DNA from: JACDAL01 sp963849115
GTDB lineage: Bacteria > Actinomycetota > CADDZG01 > WHSQ01
Length of the DNA: 64,000 bases
Assembly (NCBI GenBank): GCA_963849115.1
Contig: CAWKGK010000004.1
Location: 62,001 to 126,000 of the forward strand
Reading direction: 5' to 3'
Shown: positions 1 to 7,533 of the stretch, one piece after another
Numbering within the stretch: the first letter of the stretch is position 1
Layout: each line of letters starts with the position of its first letter
The notes under the pieces: model-generated
Databases searched by the model: none
The model's input: only the letters and a program-made list of their open reading frames with translations
What the model was told of the DNA's origin: nothing
Program-made: the position numbers and the translations under genes

Positions 1-229
1 CGTAAAGTTTGTCAAGACCCCCGAATGCGCTCTCCAACAGTTTGATGCGACCGCCCAACACGAGGTTGAGCGCAAAGGAAGACACGCCGGCCAGCGCGAG
101 CAGGGTGCCGACACTCGTCAGGGACTGGGCGGCTCCCGCGAAGCGGGGGCCCAGAGGGGCGGCCATCACCCACAACACGAGCGGCACGATGCACACCGCC
201 GCCATGACGAAGACCCCCGCGCGTCTCAT
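1..229 (-). CDS. Ferric-reductase-like transmembrane protein, N-terminus (partial)
   Basis: Only the first 76 residues are visible; the gene runs off the left edge. The start ATG (229-227) lies 4 bases after the stop of the upstream acyl-CoA dehydrogenase, so the two are probably co-transcribed. Two hydrophobic segments (about residues 5-25 and 40-58) are followed by a basic stretch and LLESAFGGLDKLY, which resembles the beginning of ferric-reductase-like membrane domains that precede FAD/NAD(P)H reductase modules. That identification is from memory of the family and rests on a short fragment; the catalytic part is not in the window, so an unrelated two-helix membrane protein cannot be excluded. 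Confidence 0.4.
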   Translation of the reverse strand, partial: MRRAGVFVMAAVCIVPLVLWVMAAPLGPRFAGAAQSLTSVGTLLALAGVSSFALNLVLGGRIKLLESAFGGLDKLY

Positions 230-233
230 GGGC

Positions 234-1406
234 TCAACTAAAGGCGCGCAAGCCGGTGAGCGCCTCGCCGAGGATGAGCGTGTGGATCTCGCTGGTGCCT
301 TCGTAGGTGAGCACCGACTCGAGATTGTTCATGTGTCGTATCACCGGATACTCCAGCGTGATCCCCGAAGCACCGAGGATGGTGCGGGCCTTTCTCGCCA
401 CCTCCAGCGCCTCGCGCACGTTGTTGAGCTTGCCTAAGCTGACCTGCTCGACTGCAAGCTCGGATGCGTCCTTCAAGCGGCCGAGATGAAGCGCGACCAA
501 GAGTCCCTTCTGGATCTCGAGCATCATTTCGACGAGCTTCTGCTGTGTGAGCTGGAAGGCGCCGATGGGACGCTCGAACTGCGCGCGAGACTTGGAATAC
601 TCGAGCGCGCACTCATAGCACGAGCGCGCCGCTCCCATCGAACCCCACACGATTCCGAAGCGAGCCTCACTAAGACAGCTCAGGGGCCCTTTGAGCCCCG
701 AGACGCCCGGCAGGAGCGCATTACCTGGAACCCTGCAGTCGTCGAAATGCAGCTCCGATGTCACCGATGCGCGCAGCGACAGCTTCCGCTTGATGTCTCG
801 AGTATGAAAACCTGAGGTGCCGGCGGGGACCAGGAAGCCCCTGATTCCCTGCTCGGTTACCGCCCACACCACCGCGACCCCGGCGATCGAGCCGTTCGTG
901 ATCCACATCTTGGAGCCGTTCAGCACCCAGTCCGAGCCGTCCTTGCGGGCGCTCGTCCTCATACGGGAGGGGTCGGAGCCGGCGTCTGGCTCGGTCAGCC
1001 CGAAGCAGCCGATGACCTCGCCGGTGGCCATCCTCGGAAGCCACTCTGCTTTCTGCTCCTCGGAGCCGTAGGAGTGGATCGGAAACATCGCCAGCGAACC
1101 CTGGACCGAGACGAAGCTGCGGAAGCCAGAATCTGCGGCCTCGAGCTCGAGACAGGCGAGGCCGTAGCCGACTGCATTTACACCGGCGCAGCCGTAGCCC
1201 TGCAGGTGCATGCCGAGGAGACCGAGCCGGCCGAGCTCCTCTGCGATCTCGCGCGGGAACTCTGCGTTCTCAAACCACTCTTCGATTCCGGGAAGAAGCC
1301 GATGAACGGCGAAGCGCCGCACGGTCTCCTGGAGCATGCGCTCCTCCTCGCTGAAAAGCGCACTCAGGCCGAGAAAGTCGAGAGGATCCGGGTGGGGCCG
1401 GCTCAC
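234..1406 (-). CDS. Acyl-CoA dehydrogenase, glutaryl-CoA dehydrogenase type
   Basis: A FAD-dependent acyl-CoA dehydrogenase that would oxidise (and, in the glutaryl-CoA branch, decarboxylate) its thioester and pass electrons to ETF. The FAD-binding motif FGLTEPDAGSDPSRMR and the WITNG segment sit mid-protein. The C-terminal TYEGTSEIHTLILG carries the catalytic glutamate, and the context YPVIRHMNNLE and SVQGSLAMFPIHSYGSEEQ matches glutaryl-CoA dehydrogenases better than short-chain enzymes. The frame stays open to an ATG at 1490, but that would overlap the divergent phosphatase gene and its strong ribosome site. The GTG at 1406-1404 gives 390 aa, normal for the family, and is preferred. Substrate is inferred, not proven; lysine/tryptophan breakdown is the usual role. 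Confidence 0.85.
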   Translation of the reverse strand: MSRPHPDPLDFLGLSALFSEEERMLQETVRRFAVHRLLPGIEEWFENAEFPREIAEELGRLGLLGMHLQGYGCAGVNAVGYGLACLELEAADSGFRSFVSVQGSLAMFPIHSYGSEEQKAEWLPRMATGEVIGCFGLTEPDAGSDPSRMRTSARKDGSDWVLNGSKMWITNGSIAGVAVVWAVTEQGIRGFLVPAGTSGFHTRDIKRKLSLRASVTSELHFDDCRVPGNALLPGVSGLKGPLSCLSEARFGIVWGSMGAARSCYECALEYSKSRAQFERPIGAFQLTQQKLVEMMLEIQKGLLVALHLGRLKDASELAVEQVSLGKLNNVREALEVARKARTILGASGITLEYPVIRHMNNLESVLTYEGTSEIHTLILGEALTGLRAFS

Positions 1407-1467
1407 CGGCGGATAGGGTCGTTCGTCCGAAGTTGTAGGTCCATGGGGTGAGGCTAACCGGAGGCGA

Positions 1468-2250
1468 ATGCACTTCTCATTGCACGACATCGAGGGAGTC
1501 GTGTGCGATCTCGACGGCGTCGTTTACCGGGGCAGCAGCGCTCTCCCCGGAGCAGTCGAGGCGATCGCCCAGATGCAGGCACAGGGAATCAAAGTGCTGT
1601 TCTGCACCAACAACTCTCGCGCCACGCTTGCCCAGTACGCCGCCAAGCTCGAAGGTATGGGTATCGAGGTGCCCCGAGAGCTGATCCTGACCTCGGCCAT
1701 TGTGCTCGGCGAGGTGTTGCGGGCGCGGTCCCCGCGCCCCAAGAGCGCCTTCGTCATCGGCGGGGACGGCGTGCGCGAGGGAGTCCAGAATGCCGGGGTA
1801 GAGGTCTCGGATCACGACGAAGTCGATGTGGTCGCAATTGGGTGGGACCCGGGTTTCACCTATGACCACCTCCGCCGTGCGACCTTCGCGCTACATCGGG
1901 GAGCCGCTCTCATCGCCACCAACGCCGACGCCACCTTTCCGGCCGAGGAGGGAAGGCTGTTGCCGGGAGCGGGCCCGATCGTGGCCGCGGTCGAGGTCGC
2001 CGGCGGAGTGAAGGCGGAGGTGCTGGGCAAGCCGCACCGATCCATGATGGAGGCCGCCGCGGCCCGGCTCGCCCCGGCGACTCGGATCGCCGTCATCGGC
2101 GACCGGGCCGAGACCGATCTCGCCGGGGGCCACGCCATGGGCTGGAGAACGATCCTGGTGCTATCCGGGGTGACCTCTGCGCAGCAGGCGCAAGCGCTCG
2201 AACCTCCACCCGACGCGATAGTCGAAAGCCTCGCAGAACTGGCGACCTGA
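1468..2250 (+). CDS. HAD-IIA (NagD-like) phosphatase
   Basis: A 260-aa haloacid-dehalogenase superfamily phosphatase of the NagD/phosphoglycolate-phosphatase type, the position held by Rv1692 in M. tuberculosis. Motif I is D14-L-D16-G-V-V-Y-R-G, FCTNNS gives motif II, a conserved lysine lies in LGKPH, and the GDRAETD motif near the C-terminus binds Mg. The cap between motifs II and III is of type IIA. A GGAGG ribosome site stands 6 bases before the ATG. Likely substrates are small phosphate esters such as glycerol phosphate or 2-phosphoglycolate; which one cannot be read from sequence. Confidence 0.88.
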   Translation: MHFSLHDIEGVVCDLDGVVYRGSSALPGAVEAIAQMQAQGIKVLFCTNNSRATLAQYAAKLEGMGIEVPRELILTSAIVLGEVLRARSPRPKSAFVIGGDGVREGVQNAGVEVSDHDEVDVVAIGWDPGFTYDHLRRATFALHRGAALIATNADATFPAEEGRLLPGAGPIVAAVEVAGGVKAEVLGKPHRSMMEAAAARLAPATRIAVIGDRAETDLAGGHAMGWRTILVLSGVTSAQQAQALEPPPDAIVESLAELAT

Positions 2251-2272
2251 CTCCCTGTTCACCTTCATTGCA

Positions 2273-2335
2273 GAGCTAACCCCGCTGAGCGGGGTCCTGT
2301 CTGCACCGAACGCTGTCTGCACGTTGGGTTAGCTC
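2273..2335. terminator. Nested inverted repeat between convergent genes
   Basis: A perfect 10-bp inverted repeat (GAGCTAACCC at 2273-2282, GGGTTAGCTC at 2326-2335) encloses a smaller hairpin, CCCCGC-TGA-GCGGGG at 2280-2294. It lies between the stop of the plus-strand phosphatase (2250) and the stop of the minus-strand lectin-fold gene (2329), and includes the latter stop codon. It has no long T run, so a factor-independent bidirectional terminator is plausible but not certain. Confidence 0.45.
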
Positions 2336-3054
2336 CCTACCTCGATCTTGACCTCGTCCATGGCCCCGGTGTACTGGTCCCCTCCCGCCGGCGACTTGAC
2401 ACCCACGTAAACATTGACGTTGTTGGAGATCGACCCGATGGTGACGTTCTTGGTGTAGGTCTGGTCGAATGATCCGACCGTGGCCTGGATCCTCAGTGAG
2501 ATCTGGTTAGCACTCTTCTTACATTGCACGAAGTACCACTGATCATCGGACAGATCCGGGCCCTTGACGAGCTTCCCCTGGCCGGACGATCCCTTGAAGA
2601 AGCACAACGCGCGCCCACCGCTGTTCTTCGGAAAGATTTCCATCTTGTAGCTGCCGCCGGGCGTTGCGGTGAGGCCCTTTCGCACCATGTCGTAGTCGCC
2701 CACCGACGCGGGGGGAACGTTGGGGAACTTCGCGTACATGGACAGGGTGAGGTCCTGGATGCCGGGGTTGAGTGTGTTGTCGTGGGGGACGTCCACGTAG
2801 GAGGGCAGCCCGACCCGCCCGAAGTAGTAGGACTTGTTGATATTGCCGTTGAGCCCGCTTTCGACCTTATTGAGCCTTCCGTCGTTGTTGTTGCCGCTGG
2901 AGTCCACCATCTGGGTGGCTCCGGAGTCCTCATCCATGTGCCACAGCGCCACGACGGTGGGCGCGGCGGACACCGCGCCGATGGGAGTCGCGGTGGCCGC
3001 GGCGACAAACAGCAACAATGAAACCCTGACAAAGCTGTGCTTCGCGATGCTCAT
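2329..3054 (-). CDS. Secreted LamG-like (concanavalin A fold) protein
   Basis: A 241-aa exported protein. After a positively charged start comes a hydrophobic signal segment (about residues 8-28) ending in an AxA-like site (SAA). The rest reads as one LamG/laminin-G-like jelly roll: ALWHMDEDSG, DSSGNNNDG, YVDVPHDNTLNPG, LTLSMYAKF, YFVQCKK and a closing GAMDEVKIE. Such domains bind glycans or surfaces and have no catalytic residues. The ATG at 3054 was chosen over the one at 3090 because GGGAGG precedes it and the signal peptide then starts correctly. Ligand unknown. Confidence 0.75.
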   Translation of the reverse strand: MSIAKHSFVRVSLLLFVAAATATPIGAVSAAPTVVALWHMDEDSGATQMVDSSGNNNDGRLNKVESGLNGNINKSYYFGRVGLPSYVDVPHDNTLNPGIQDLTLSMYAKFPNVPPASVGDYDMVRKGLTATPGGSYKMEIFPKNSGGRALCFFKGSSGQGKLVKGPDLSDDQWYFVQCKKSANQISLRIQATVGSFDQTYTKNVTIGSISNNVNVYVGVKSPAGGDQYTGAMDEVKIEVGS

Positions 3055-3219
3055 AGAAAGCCTCCCGGCGGGGTCCGCCTGACCGTTCACCCCTCAATGG
3101 AACGATGGCCCGAACGCGATCGTCTAGGATTGGGCTATTCCAGTTTGTGGGATTAGTAACCAAACAACAACCGGCTTCGGGCAGATTGTCCACTCGCCAT
3201 TGTTAGTGGTCCCCCCTGG

Positions 3220-4350
3220 TCAGCGGCCCAGGCCCGCCGCCTCGTCTAGGGCCTCGTGGGCCCCGGCCAAGGTCATGCCCGAGCCCCGCAATATGTCTGA
3301 GGCCGTTAACCGCACTTGAGCCACCAGAGAGCCGAGGGCCAGCACCTCCGGCCGCTCGAGCAGGTCGGTGGCGAGCCGCACGGCCTCCAGCGCCAGTGAG
3401 CGGGTCTCATCGCCGCTCCCATCTTCGTCGTCATCGACATCGAGCTGACGGTCGAGAGAGCGGACCGCATCCGCCAATCGCCGGACCGCGTCGACGACTC
3501 CCGCCGGAGCCGGTTTATTGCTCCTAACGACACTGATGGCGACTCGAGCGAGCACCCGTGTGTTGCGCACGGCCAGGTCGATCTGGCTGGCGGCGAGGGC
3601 GTACTCGTCGAGGTGTCCACGCACCCGGCGTCGCGACGGCGCAAGCCGCACGGTCTCGTATCCGGTCTGAAGAGCGTCGTTGAACGCTCGCACCGACTCG
3701 TCGATACCGCGCGCCCGGTACAAAGCCTCCTCGGCTGCACCGGGGTCACCGGCGGCAAGCGCATCTGCGGTCTCCTCGAGCGCGGCCCCGAGCTCGGAGA
3801 ACACCGGCCGTGCGGCACGCCGGATCAAGGCCACAGGATCGAGCGGGAACAGCAGCTGGCTTATCAGCAGGGCGACCGAGCCCCCCACCAAGGTGTCGAA
3901 CACGCGCGTCGGGACGAGCCCACTCGTAGGCGGCTCCAGGGTGGCAACGAAGATCGCCGACACCGCGGCCTGGGTTACCAGCACGGGTCCCGCCCCCACG
4001 AACACCGCCACCACCATAGCCATCACCACTATCAATGCAATCTGGGGGATTCCCGTACCAATCGCCAGCACGAGAGCGTCGGCGATGGCGACGCCAACCA
4101 CCACCCCGGCTGTGACCTCCACGGCCCGCCTCGGCTCCTGCCCCCGCACCGCCCCCAACACGATGACCGCTGAGACGGCGGCGAATATCGGTTCCTCGTG
4201 TCCCAGCGCGTAGGTTGAGATCGCGTAAGACGCAGCCGCCGCAGCCGCCGTCTGCAGCAGGGCGGAGGCCTGGCCTCTCACACGCCCGATGCGCTCGGCC
4301 GCGCTGATCTTGCCGCGGCTTACGACCCGGGACGACCTCAGTAGCGCCAC
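3220..4350 (-). CDS. FUSC-family membrane protein (aromatic acid exporter-like)
   Basis: About 376 aa. The N-terminal half has some six hydrophobic segments (around ASALLQTAAAAAASYAIS, AVSAVIVLGAV, VVVGVAIADALVLAIG, ALIVVMAMVVAVFVG, VSAIFVATL, LVGGSVALLISQLLFPLDP), followed by a long helical cytoplasmic region rich in Leu, Ala and charged residues with the acidic insert DVDDDEDGSGDE. This layout fits the FUSC/ArAE exporter family. The GTG at 4350-4348 overlaps the end of the rhomboid gene by 13 bases; the longer open frame to 4770 is antisense-free but unlike the family. Substrate unknown. Confidence 0.7.
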   Translation of the reverse strand: MALLRSSRVVSRGKISAAERIGRVRGQASALLQTAAAAAASYAISTYALGHEEPIFAAVSAVIVLGAVRGQEPRRAVEVTAGVVVGVAIADALVLAIGTGIPQIALIVVMAMVVAVFVGAGPVLVTQAAVSAIFVATLEPPTSGLVPTRVFDTLVGGSVALLISQLLFPLDPVALIRRAARPVFSELGAALEETADALAAGDPGAAEEALYRARGIDESVRAFNDALQTGYETVRLAPSRRRVRGHLDEYALAASQIDLAVRNTRVLARVAISVVRSNKPAPAGVVDAVRRLADAVRSLDRQLDVDDDEDGSGDETRSLALEAVRLATDLLERPEVLALGSLVAQVRLTASDILRGSGMTLAGAHEALDEAAGLGR

Positions 4351-5087
4351 TCCGGCCGCCACGCAATCTGCGGGCGCTGTGGCCGCCCTCCGAGCAGGTA
4401 GATGATCACGACGCCGTAAACGAAACCGCCGACGTGAGCCATCCACGCCACCGCCGTTGCGCCGGACGCCTCTTGAAGTCCGATGAAGAACTGATAGACG
4501 AACCACAGTCCCAGAACTGCTATCGCCGACATCTGGATCACCGAAAAGAAGAAGAAGATCGGCACCAGCACGTTCACCCGCGCTTTGGGATAGAGGACCA
4601 GATAGGCGCCCATCACCGCCGCCACCGCCCCGGATGCCCCCACGGTCGGGAGCACCGAAGAAGTGTGGGAGAGGATGTGGGCGAACGAGGCGGCGATTCC
4701 ACCCAAGAGATAGAAAATGAGGAATCGCACGCGGCCCAGGTAGTCCTCGATATTGTTGCCGAAGACCCACAGGAACAACATGTTCCCGATGATGTGCAGG
4801 AAGCCCGCGTGAAGAAAGGTCGAGATCACGACCGCTATCAGGAACTCAACCGGGCCGCGCTCGGGGATGGGAACCGCCACAGGGCCCAGATCGACGCCTG
4901 CCGGACAACTCTCGTCGAGCTGGCAGGGAATGGGGGCGTTGTCGAAGAAGTAGACGCTTCCCTCGATACCACCCCCGAACCCCGGCTCCGCTACGAAGCT
5001 CAGCACGTTGAGCACGATCAGGGCTACCGTCACGATTGGAAAACGGCGTGTGGGGTTGGCGTCCGAGATCGGAATGAGGGACAACAT
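4338..5087 (-). CDS. Rhomboid-family intramembrane serine protease
   Basis: A 249-aa membrane protease with about six transmembrane helices. The catalytic serine is in GASGAV (S152) and the paired histidine in WMAHVGG (H218). HAGFLHIIGNMLFLWVFG is the conserved helix-2 stretch with the HxxxN pattern. A hydrophilic loop containing two cysteines lies between helices 1 and 2. The ATG at 5087 has an adjacent CAGAGG; the open frame continues to 5243 but would run into the divergent gene at 5113. Followed in the same direction by the FUSC gene. Substrates of actinobacterial rhomboids are mostly unknown. Confidence 0.88.
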   Translation of the reverse strand: MLSLIPISDANPTRRFPIVTVALIVLNVLSFVAEPGFGGGIEGSVYFFDNAPIPCQLDESCPAGVDLGPVAVPIPERGPVEFLIAVVISTFLHAGFLHIIGNMLFLWVFGNNIEDYLGRVRFLIFYLLGGIAASFAHILSHTSSVLPTVGASGAVAAVMGAYLVLYPKARVNVLVPIFFFFSVIQMSAIAVLGLWFVYQFFIGLQEASGATAVAWMAHVGGFVYGVVIIYLLGGRPQRPQIAWRPEWRY

Positions 5088-5112
5088 CCTCTGAGGAGTA
5101 TAGGTTCGCTCT

Positions 5113-5620
5113 ATGGCTCGGCGAGGGACACCCCTAGGGATGGGAGCAGACGTGCTGGAGGAGATGCGCAGGCTGGCTATATTCACCTCGGGCGTGGCCG
5201 AGCTGACCCGCAATCGCGCCGAACAGGTCGTCAAGAGCGTCATGAGCGATCATCCCGAAGCGTCCGCCGCCGTCAAGCAGCTCGTCGAGATCTCGAAACA
5301 GAACCGCCAGGAGCTGCTCCGGGTGATCTCGCAGGAGATGCACGATCAGGTAGAGGCTCTGGGCCTGGCAACCAAGAGCAGACCTCGAACGGATCGACCG
5401 CAGACTCGCCCGGCTCGAGGAGCGGGCGCGCTCCGACGCGGCCGCCCGCTCCTCCAAGAAGACCACCACCACGAAGAGCTCGAGGCGCTCCAAGAAGCCC
5501 ACGGCGCGAACCAAGTCCACGGCGAGGGGCTCGGTCTCGAAGAGGTCCACGGCGAAGAAGTCGATGGCGAAGAAGTCCACGGCGAAGAAGTCCACCCGCT
5601 CGTCGACCAGGCGGGCTTGA
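5113..5620 (+). pseudogene. Phasin-like coiled protein with lysine-rich histone-like tail, interrupted by a one-base frameshift
   Basis: The N-terminal part in the first frame (GADVLEEMRRLAIFTSGVAELT, then QVVKSV, QNRQELLRVISQEM, EALGLATKS) resembles phasin/PHA-regulator-like proteins. That family continues with DLERIDRRLARLEERA, and exactly this is present, but one base on: codons resume at 5381 in the next frame after an extra A at 5380. The second frame then gives a basic tail of SKK/STAKK units ending at TGA 5618-5620. With the shift repaired the protein is about 169 aa. The whole is either an assembly error, a decayed gene, or a recoded one. It starts 26 bases from the divergent rhomboid gene. 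The tail suggests DNA or polyanion binding. Confidence 0.6.
5546..5590 (+). repeat. Three 15-bp coding repeats (STAKK units)
   Basis: Three 15-base units, two reading TCCACGGCGAAGAAG and a middle one TCGATGGCGAAGAAG, encode S(T/M)AKK in the basic tail of the phasin-like gene. They look like a slippage-prone coding repeat, not a mobile element or CRISPR. Confidence 0.7.
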
Positions 5621-5625
5621 CCGGG

Positions 5626-5790
5626 ATGGAAAAAGACCAAGACAAGCAGGCCGCAGACACCAGTGAGCGAGTACGCGCCGAGCTGGCACGGGGGGAGGTC
5701 TTAGGCCACGCCGCCAGGCTCGAGACGCTTCAGAGCCTGCACGAGTGGCTGGAAGCCGAGCTTGACCAAGCCGCTCCGCCTCGACACTGA
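5626..5790 (+). CDS. Small conserved hypothetical protein upstream of tlyA (Rv1693-like position)
   Basis: A 54-aa ORF, very rich in charged residues (MEKDQDKQAADTSERVRAEL at the start) and probably a single amphipathic helix pair around LETLQSLHEWLEAELD. It starts 5 bases after the stop of the basic-tailed gene and overlaps the TTG start of tlyA by 29 bases. In M. tuberculosis a small ORF of similar size (Rv1693) sits at the same place between the phosphatase and tlyA, which supports it being real. Function unknown. Confidence 0.6.
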   Translation: MEKDQDKQAADTSERVRAELARGEVLGHAARLETLQSLHEWLEAELDQAAPPRH

Positions 5791-6550
5791 GCTGGTAAGG
5801 CGCGGATTGGCAGCCTCGCGCGCCGAGGCGAGGCGCGCGATCGAGGCGGGTGAGGTGTTGGTGGGCGGGCTGCCCGCAACCAAGCCCGCGGCCCTCGTTC
5901 GTAGAGAGCAGAACCTCTCTCTGGCCCGCTCGGAGCCGTCGTTCGTGTCGCGCGGCGGGGACAAGCTCGACGGCGCACTGGCTTGCTTCGACGTGGAAGT
6001 GGAGGGCCGCGTATGGCTCGACGCGGGGGCCTCCACGGGAGGCTTCACCGACCGCCTCCTGCGAGGGGGTGCCGCGGGCGTGATCGCGGTTGACGTGGGC
6101 TACGGCCAGCTCGACTGGCGTCTACGCAACGACGCCAGGGTGACGGTGCTGGAGCGGGTCAATGTCCGTCACCTTCGGGCTTCAGACCTGGCCCTGAGGC
6201 CCGAGGGAGTGGTGGCCGACCTCTCCTTCATCTCGCTCACACTCGTGCTGCCGGCGCTCGCTGCGGTTGCGGGTCCCCGCGCCGACTACGTCCTGCTGGT
6301 CAAGCCTCAGTTCGAAGTCGGCAGAAAAGCCGTTCCCAGAGGGGGAGTGGTAAGGGACCCAGACCTGTGGCGGGCCGCGCTCGACCAAGTGGTGGCGAGT
6401 GCGGGGGAGCTCGGGCTGGGGGTGGCGGGAGTCGTGCCGGCCACTCCGCCGGGGCCTGCGGGCAACCGGGAGTTCTTCGTGCATCTGAGGAGCGGCGCCG
6501 TCAGTGACGAACAGTCCCTGGAGCGGGCGGTGGGGGAGGCGGCGCGGTGA
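5762..6550 (+). CDS. tlyA: TlyA family rRNA (cytidine-2'-O)-methyltransferase
   Basis: A 262-aa rRNA methyltransferase that in mycobacteria modifies C1409 of 16S and C1920 of 23S rRNA. Residues 5-60 form an S4 RNA-binding domain (RLDTELVRRGLAASRAEARRA). SRGGDKLDGAL begins the methyltransferase fold, DAGASTGGFTDRLL is the SAM-binding motif, followed by DLSFISL and LLVKPQFEVGR. The start is a TTG at 5762, chosen because the S4 domain begins at once after it; it overlaps the upstream small ORF. The last base pairs overlap the GTG of the NAD kinase gene, indicating coupling. Confidence 0.93.
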   Translation: MTKPLRLDTELVRRGLAASRAEARRAIEAGEVLVGGLPATKPAALVRREQNLSLARSEPSFVSRGGDKLDGALACFDVEVEGRVWLDAGASTGGFTDRLLRGGAAGVIAVDVGYGQLDWRLRNDARVTVLERVNVRHLRASDLALRPEGVVADLSFISLTLVLPALAAVAGPRADYVLLVKPQFEVGRKAVPRGGVVRDPDLWRAALDQVVASAGELGLGVAGVVPATPPGPAGNREFFVHLRSGAVSDEQSLERAVGEAAR

Positions 6551-7332
6551 TCGGCCGGGTCGCCATCGTGGTCCACAGCGGCAACCCCCGCAGCGTAGAG
6601 CTCGCCTCGGAGCTTGCCGGCTGGCTGTCGCGGCGCGGAATCGAGGTCGTCGAAGAGCGGCCCAACCTGGTCCTCGCATTGGGAGGCGATGGCACCATGC
6701 TGCGGGCCGCACGCCTCGCTCACAAAGAGGACGCGCTCGTGCTCGGAGTCAACTTCGGCTCGCTCGGCTACCTGCCGGAGGTCGAGGCGGGCGATGAGAT
6801 CAAGGCTCTGGAACGGGTCTTCGACGGCGCCCACGGAATCGAAGAGCGCATGATGCTGTTGTGCGAGCACGGGGCCGAGCACTACATCGGTCTGAACGAG
6901 GTCCTGGTCGAGCGCTCCTCCCGGCGCCGGCTCGTCCGCCTCGCCGTGAGAATCGGAGGAGAGCACCTCTCCACCTTCAATGCCGACGGCGTCATCGTCG
7001 CCACCCCCACCGGTTCGACCGCCTACGCGCTCAGTGCAGGAGGCCCGATAGTCGATCCCCGCGCCCCCTGCCTTCTCGTGGTCCCGGTGAGTCCGCACAT
7101 GATCTTCTCGCGCCCCTTGGTTCTCCATCCCGACCAAGTTATCGAGATCATCGTCGACGAAGAGGGCCTGAGCGCGGCCCTGTCCCTCGATGGTGCGCTG
7201 GGCTGCGACCTCGACCCGGGGGCGCGGCTGGTGGTGCGCAGGCACCCCCGTCCGCTCAAGCTGGTCAAGTTGTCGGGACCGGCTTTCATCGAGCGGCTGA
7301 GGGCCAAATTGAACCTGCCCGATCAGACCTGA
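6547..7332 (+). CDS. nadK: NAD kinase
   Basis: ATP/polyphosphate-dependent NAD kinase, 261 aa, making NADP. The signature GGDGTML is at about residues 46-52, GLNEVLVER gives the NE motif, and PTGSTAYALSAGGPIV is the conserved C-terminal nucleotide site. GTG start with a 4-base GTGA overlap with the tlyA stop. The gene order tlyA-nadK-recN is the standard actinobacterial one, so assignment is secure. Confidence 0.95.
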   Translation: MIGRVAIVVHSGNPRSVELASELAGWLSRRGIEVVEERPNLVLALGGDGTMLRAARLAHKEDALVLGVNFGSLGYLPEVEAGDEIKALERVFDGAHGIEERMMLLCEHGAEHYIGLNEVLVERSSRRRLVRLAVRIGGEHLSTFNADGVIVATPTGSTAYALSAGGPIVDPRAPCLLVVPVSPHMIFSRPLVLHPDQVIEIIVDEEGLSAALSLDGALGCDLDPGARLVVRRHPRPLKLVKLSGPAFIERLRAKLNLPDQT

Positions 7333-7374
7333 GCCCGGCGGTCCTGGCCCTCGGCTGGGGGGCGAACGCGAACC

Positions 7375-7421
7375 GAGTGCACTCACCCACGAAAATGCGT
7401 GGGTAAACGCACACCGTGTGC
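7375..7421. repeat. Cluster of small hairpins/palindromes upstream of recN
   Basis: The 200-base gap between nadK and recN holds GAGTGCACTC (7375-7384, palindrome), ACCCACG-AAAATG-CGTGGGT (7385-7404) and GCACA-CCG-TGTGC (7409-7421). They could end the nadK transcript or form an operator before recN. No GAACNNNNGTTC LexA box is visible here, although recN is LexA-controlled in many bacteria. Confidence 0.4.
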
Positions 7422-7533
7422 ATTTCCCACGCTGGGCACACTGGACATTCGCCACCGTCACAATGGGGCGGGGGGAGGACCCAGGGCCGGGTGCGGGGCG
7501 ATAGAGGGGGGCGCAGCTTAGGATTTTGCCCAC

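Noticed and set aside
5500..5600. Regular 15-base repeats that could suggest a CRISPR array or VNTR
   Set aside because: They are in-frame coding repeats (STAKK) of a basic tail; there are no unique spacers.
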